Positions 61,853 through 64,000 of a stretch of 64,000 nucleotides of DNA are shown here, piece by piece. The position numbers and the translations under genes were made by a program. The stretch is from Deltaproteobacteria bacterium (lineage in GTDB: Bacteria > Desulfobacterota > Binatia > Binatales > Binataceae): the NCBI GenBank assembly GCA_021799495.1, contig JAJZAI010000008.1:1-64000 (forward strand), in the 5' to 3' direction. Positions within the stretch are counted from its first letter, which is position 1, and every line of letters starts with the position of its first letter. Below the pieces are notes generated by a model that saw only the letters and a list, made by a program, of their open reading frames with translations, ran no database searches and was not told where the DNA came from.

Positions 61853-64000
61853 CTAATCCGCCTTTCCACCCTGCGATACGTCCGTTCCGGCGCTGGCGGG
61901 CGCGCTCGATGGCGCCGCGGACGATTGCCGTGAATCGAGCGCATCGCCGGCGGACTCCACGCGCTTGAGCAGCGCGAGCGATTGCGCCTGCAGTGGAAAT
62001 CGCGTTCCCGAGAGGTAGCGGCGATGGTCAACCGCGCGAAAATCGGAATAGCTGGTATCGACCACCACCGTCCATGTCGAAGCATTCGGCAATGATGGAA
62101 TCATGAATGGAACAACGTCATTATGACTACTCAAAAGTAAAATAAAGTCGTCATCGACGATTGGCCGGCCGCGCGCGTCGTCCTCCGCGATAGCATTGCC
62201 GGCCATGAACATCCCGAGCGTTCTGGCGAAATCATGACTCCATTCCGAATCGGTCATCTCATTGCCCTCGGGCGTCAGCCAAACGATATCCTTGATCCCG
62301 GCGGCGCGGTTCGGCCGGCCATGAAAGAACGTGACCCGCCGGAATGCCGGATGGTCTTTGCGCAACGCCGCCAGGCGCCGCACAAACTCAAAAAATTCGC
62401 GCTCCGCCGGCGGCGGATTCCAGTCGAGCCAACTGATTTCATTGTCCTGGCAATACGCGTTGTTATTGCCGCGCTGAGTGCGGCCGAGTTCGTCGCCGGC
62501 CAGCAGCATCGGCACTCCCTGTGAGAGCAGCAGCGTCGCGATCAGATTGCGACGCTGGCGCGCGCGCAGCGCGAGCGTCGCCGGATCGTCCGTCGGCCCT
62601 TCGACGCCACAGTTCCAGCTTTGATTGTTATTTTCGCCGTCGCGGTTTTCTTCAAGGTTGGCTTCGTTATGCTTCGAGTTGTAGCTGACCAGGTCGGCCA
62701 GGGTGAAGCCGTCGTGACAAGTGACGAAGTTGATGCTCGCGTACGGACGACGGCCGCTGGTTTCATACAAGTCGCTCGAACCGGTCAGCCGATATCCCAG
62801 TTCGCCGATTAATCCGCCCGCGCCCTTCCAGTAGGCGCGAATCGCGTCGCGGTATTTGCCATTCCACTCGGTCCATCCGACCGGGAAGTTGCCGACCTGA
62901 TAGCCGCCCTCGCCCAAATCCCACGGCTCGGCAATCAATTTGACCTGCGACAGCACCGGGTCCTGATGCATAACGTCGAAAAAAGCGCTCAGCCGATTGA
63001 CCTGATAAAGCTCGCGCGCCAACGCCGACGCGAGATCGAAGCGAAACCCGTCCACGCGCATTTCACATGCCCAGTAACGCAGGCTGTCCATCAGGAGTTG
63101 CAGGACGCGCGGATGCGTCATGTTGAGCGTATTTCCGCATCCCGTGAAATCGACGTAAAAACGCGGATCCGCCTCCGCCAGCCGGTAATATGAGGTATTG
63201 TCGATACCGCGAAAACTGAAGGTCGGCCCAAGATGGTCGCCCTCGGCGGTGTGGTTGTACACCACGTCCAGAATCACTTCGATCCCGGCCGCATGCAGCC
63301 GCTTCACCATCGATTTGAATTCATTGATCGAGCCGGTGGCGGAGTAGCGCATATCGGGCGCGAAGTAGCCGATCGAATTGTAGCCCCAGTAGTTGCGCAG
63401 ACCGTGATCGATCAACCGCCGTTCGTCGATAAACGCATGCGCCGGCATCAGCTCGATCGCGGTCACGCCCAGACGTTTCAGATGTTCGACGATCGGGTCG
63501 CTGGCAAGGCCGGCGTAGGTTCCGCGCGCCGCCGGCGCGACCTCGGGATGTCGTGCGGTCAGCCCCTTGACGTGGGCTTCGTAAATCACGGTATCGCGCC
63601 ACGGAATTCTTGGCGGACGGTCGTCGCCCCATGGAAAAGTGGTCGCGACGACGCGGCACTTAGGCATCGCGGACGCGCTGTCCCGCCGATCCGGCGTGAA
63701 GTCCTCTTTCGCGCCTGTCGTGCGATAGGCGAAGAGCACATCGCTCCAGCGCACGCCGCCGACGATTTGCCGCGCATACGGATCGAGCAGCAGCTTGTTC
63801 GGATTGAACCTCAGTCCGCGTTTCGGATCGTACGGCCCGGACACGCGGTAGCCGTAAAGCAAGCCGGGACGCGCGTCGGGCAGGTAACAGTGCCAGACCT
63901 GATCGGTCTGCCAGCGCATCGCGATCCGCTCGGTCTCGCGCCGCCCGGCCGCGTCGAAAAGGCATAGTTCGACTTTTTCCGCGCGTTCCGAGAACAGCGC
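61853..64000 (-). CDS. glgX: glycogen debranching enzyme GlgX, 5' end beyond window
   Basis: At least 716 residues of a GH13 debranching enzyme; the frame runs off the right edge, beginning within LFSERAEKVELCLFD of the CBM48-like domain, so about 20 residues are missing. Motifs are YRVSGPYDPKRGLRFNPNK, the nucleophile VDGFRFDLASALARE, the acid LIAEPWDLGEGGYQVG, and FVTCHDGFTLADLVSYN with the GlgX insert KHNEANLEENRDGENNN. It hydrolyses alpha-1,6 branches of limit dextrins and supplies linear oligosaccharides to TreY. An internal Met at 63919 is not the start. Confidence 0.95.
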   Translation of the reverse strand, partial: ALFSERAEKVELCLFDAAGRRETERIAMRWQTDQVWHCYLPDARPGLLYGYRVSGPYDPKRGLRFNPNKLLLDPYARQIVGGVRWSDVLFAYRTTGAKEDFTPDRRDSASAMPKCRVVATTFPWGDDRPPRIPWRDTVIYEAHVKGLTARHPEVAPAARGTYAGLASDPIVEHLKRLGVTAIELMPAHAFIDERRLIDHGLRNYWGYNSIGYFAPDMRYSATGSINEFKSMVKRLHAAGIEVILDVVYNHTAEGDHLGPTFSFRGIDNTSYYRLAEADPRFYVDFTGCGNTLNMTHPRVLQLLMDSLRYWACEMRVDGFRFDLASALARELYQVNRLSAFFDVMHQDPVLSQVKLIAEPWDLGEGGYQVGNFPVGWTEWNGKYRDAIRAYWKGAGGLIGELGYRLTGSSDLYETSGRRPYASINFVTCHDGFTLADLVSYNSKHNEANLEENRDGENNNQSWNCGVEGPTDDPATLALRARQRRNLIATLLLSQGVPMLLAGDELGRTQRGNNNAYCQDNEISWLDWNPPPAEREFFEFVRRLAALRKDHPAFRRVTFFHGRPNRAAGIKDIVWLTPEGNEMTDSEWSHDFARTLGMFMAGNAIAEDDARGRPIVDDDFILLLSSHNDVVPFMIPSLPNASTWTVVVDTSYSDFRAVDHRRYLSGTRFPLQAQSLALLKRVESAGDALDSRQSSAAPSSAPASAGTDVSQGGKAD

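Noticed and set aside
1..64000. tRNA, rRNA, CRISPR arrays or transposase genes
   Set aside because: None seen by eye on either strand. A tRNAscan or Infernal run would be needed to exclude a tRNA fully, but no gap shows the clover-leaf pattern or a CCA end.

Overview
The window is GC-rich and densely coded, with short intergenic gaps and most genes on the minus strand. The gene content suggests a soil- or sediment-type Gram-negative bacterium of the uncultivated Binatota or deltaproteobacterial kind. The clues are a luciferase-like oxidoreductase next to acyl-CoA dehydrogenases and HadAB-like dehydratases, alternative complex III with a caa3-type oxidase, a GlgE/trehalose glucan cluster, and signal-peptide lipoproteins. 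That placement is an inference from gene content only; no rRNA or marker gene is present. I saw no tRNA, rRNA or CRISPR array.

Layout. (1) 124-7722, minus: an acyl-CoA cluster (SDR, acyl-CoA dehydrogenase, a HadA/HadB-like MaoC pair, acetyl-CoA synthetase, luciferase-like oxidoreductase) with a GH57 glycosidase embedded in it. (2) 8003-15238: mixed envelope and small genes: a secreted protein, a membrane protein, a TPR lipoprotein, an exported beta-carbonic anhydrase, two SDRs (one without catalytic Ser and Tyr), a PKD-domain protein and a palindromic repeat. (3) 15614-21149: an accessory islet with a DUF4276 (TOPRIM-like) plus AAA ATPase pair, then an alpha/beta hydrolase gene split by a group II intron that encodes an RT-HNH protein. 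(4) 21645-27239: an arsenic cluster (arsR, arsC, ACR3 pump, arsenosugar-type radical SAM arsS) with a serine hydrolase and an acyl-CoA dehydrogenase. (5) 27402-33777: a DUF1054 protein, gpsA, a tandem Cys/His protein, dapB, an XRE-cupin regulator and two membrane proteins. (6) 33880-45230, minus: a respiratory supercluster, actA-actB-actC-actD-actF followed by caa3 oxidase subunits II, fused I/III and IV, and ctaG. It carries electrons from quinol through alternative complex III to oxygen; no separate actE is present. (7) 45672-49582: dapL, folK, a TalC/Fsa-type aldolase, then a predicted type II restriction-modification pair whose genes converge and overlap. (8) 49658-64000, minus: glgX (cut by the window edge), glgE, a treS-maltokinase fusion, glgB, treY and treZ. 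Together these form a closed trehalose-maltose-maltose-1-phosphate-glucan cycle.

The strongest items for follow-up are the intron-split hydrolase, whose reading frame is restored exactly by removing 18243-20817, the two-gene ATPase/DUF4276 module, and the overlapping R-M pair. Every non-overlapping convergent gene junction inside the window also carries a GC-rich hairpin with no T-tract. Long plus-strand frames opposite the big minus-strand genes are codon-bias shadows and are not annotated.
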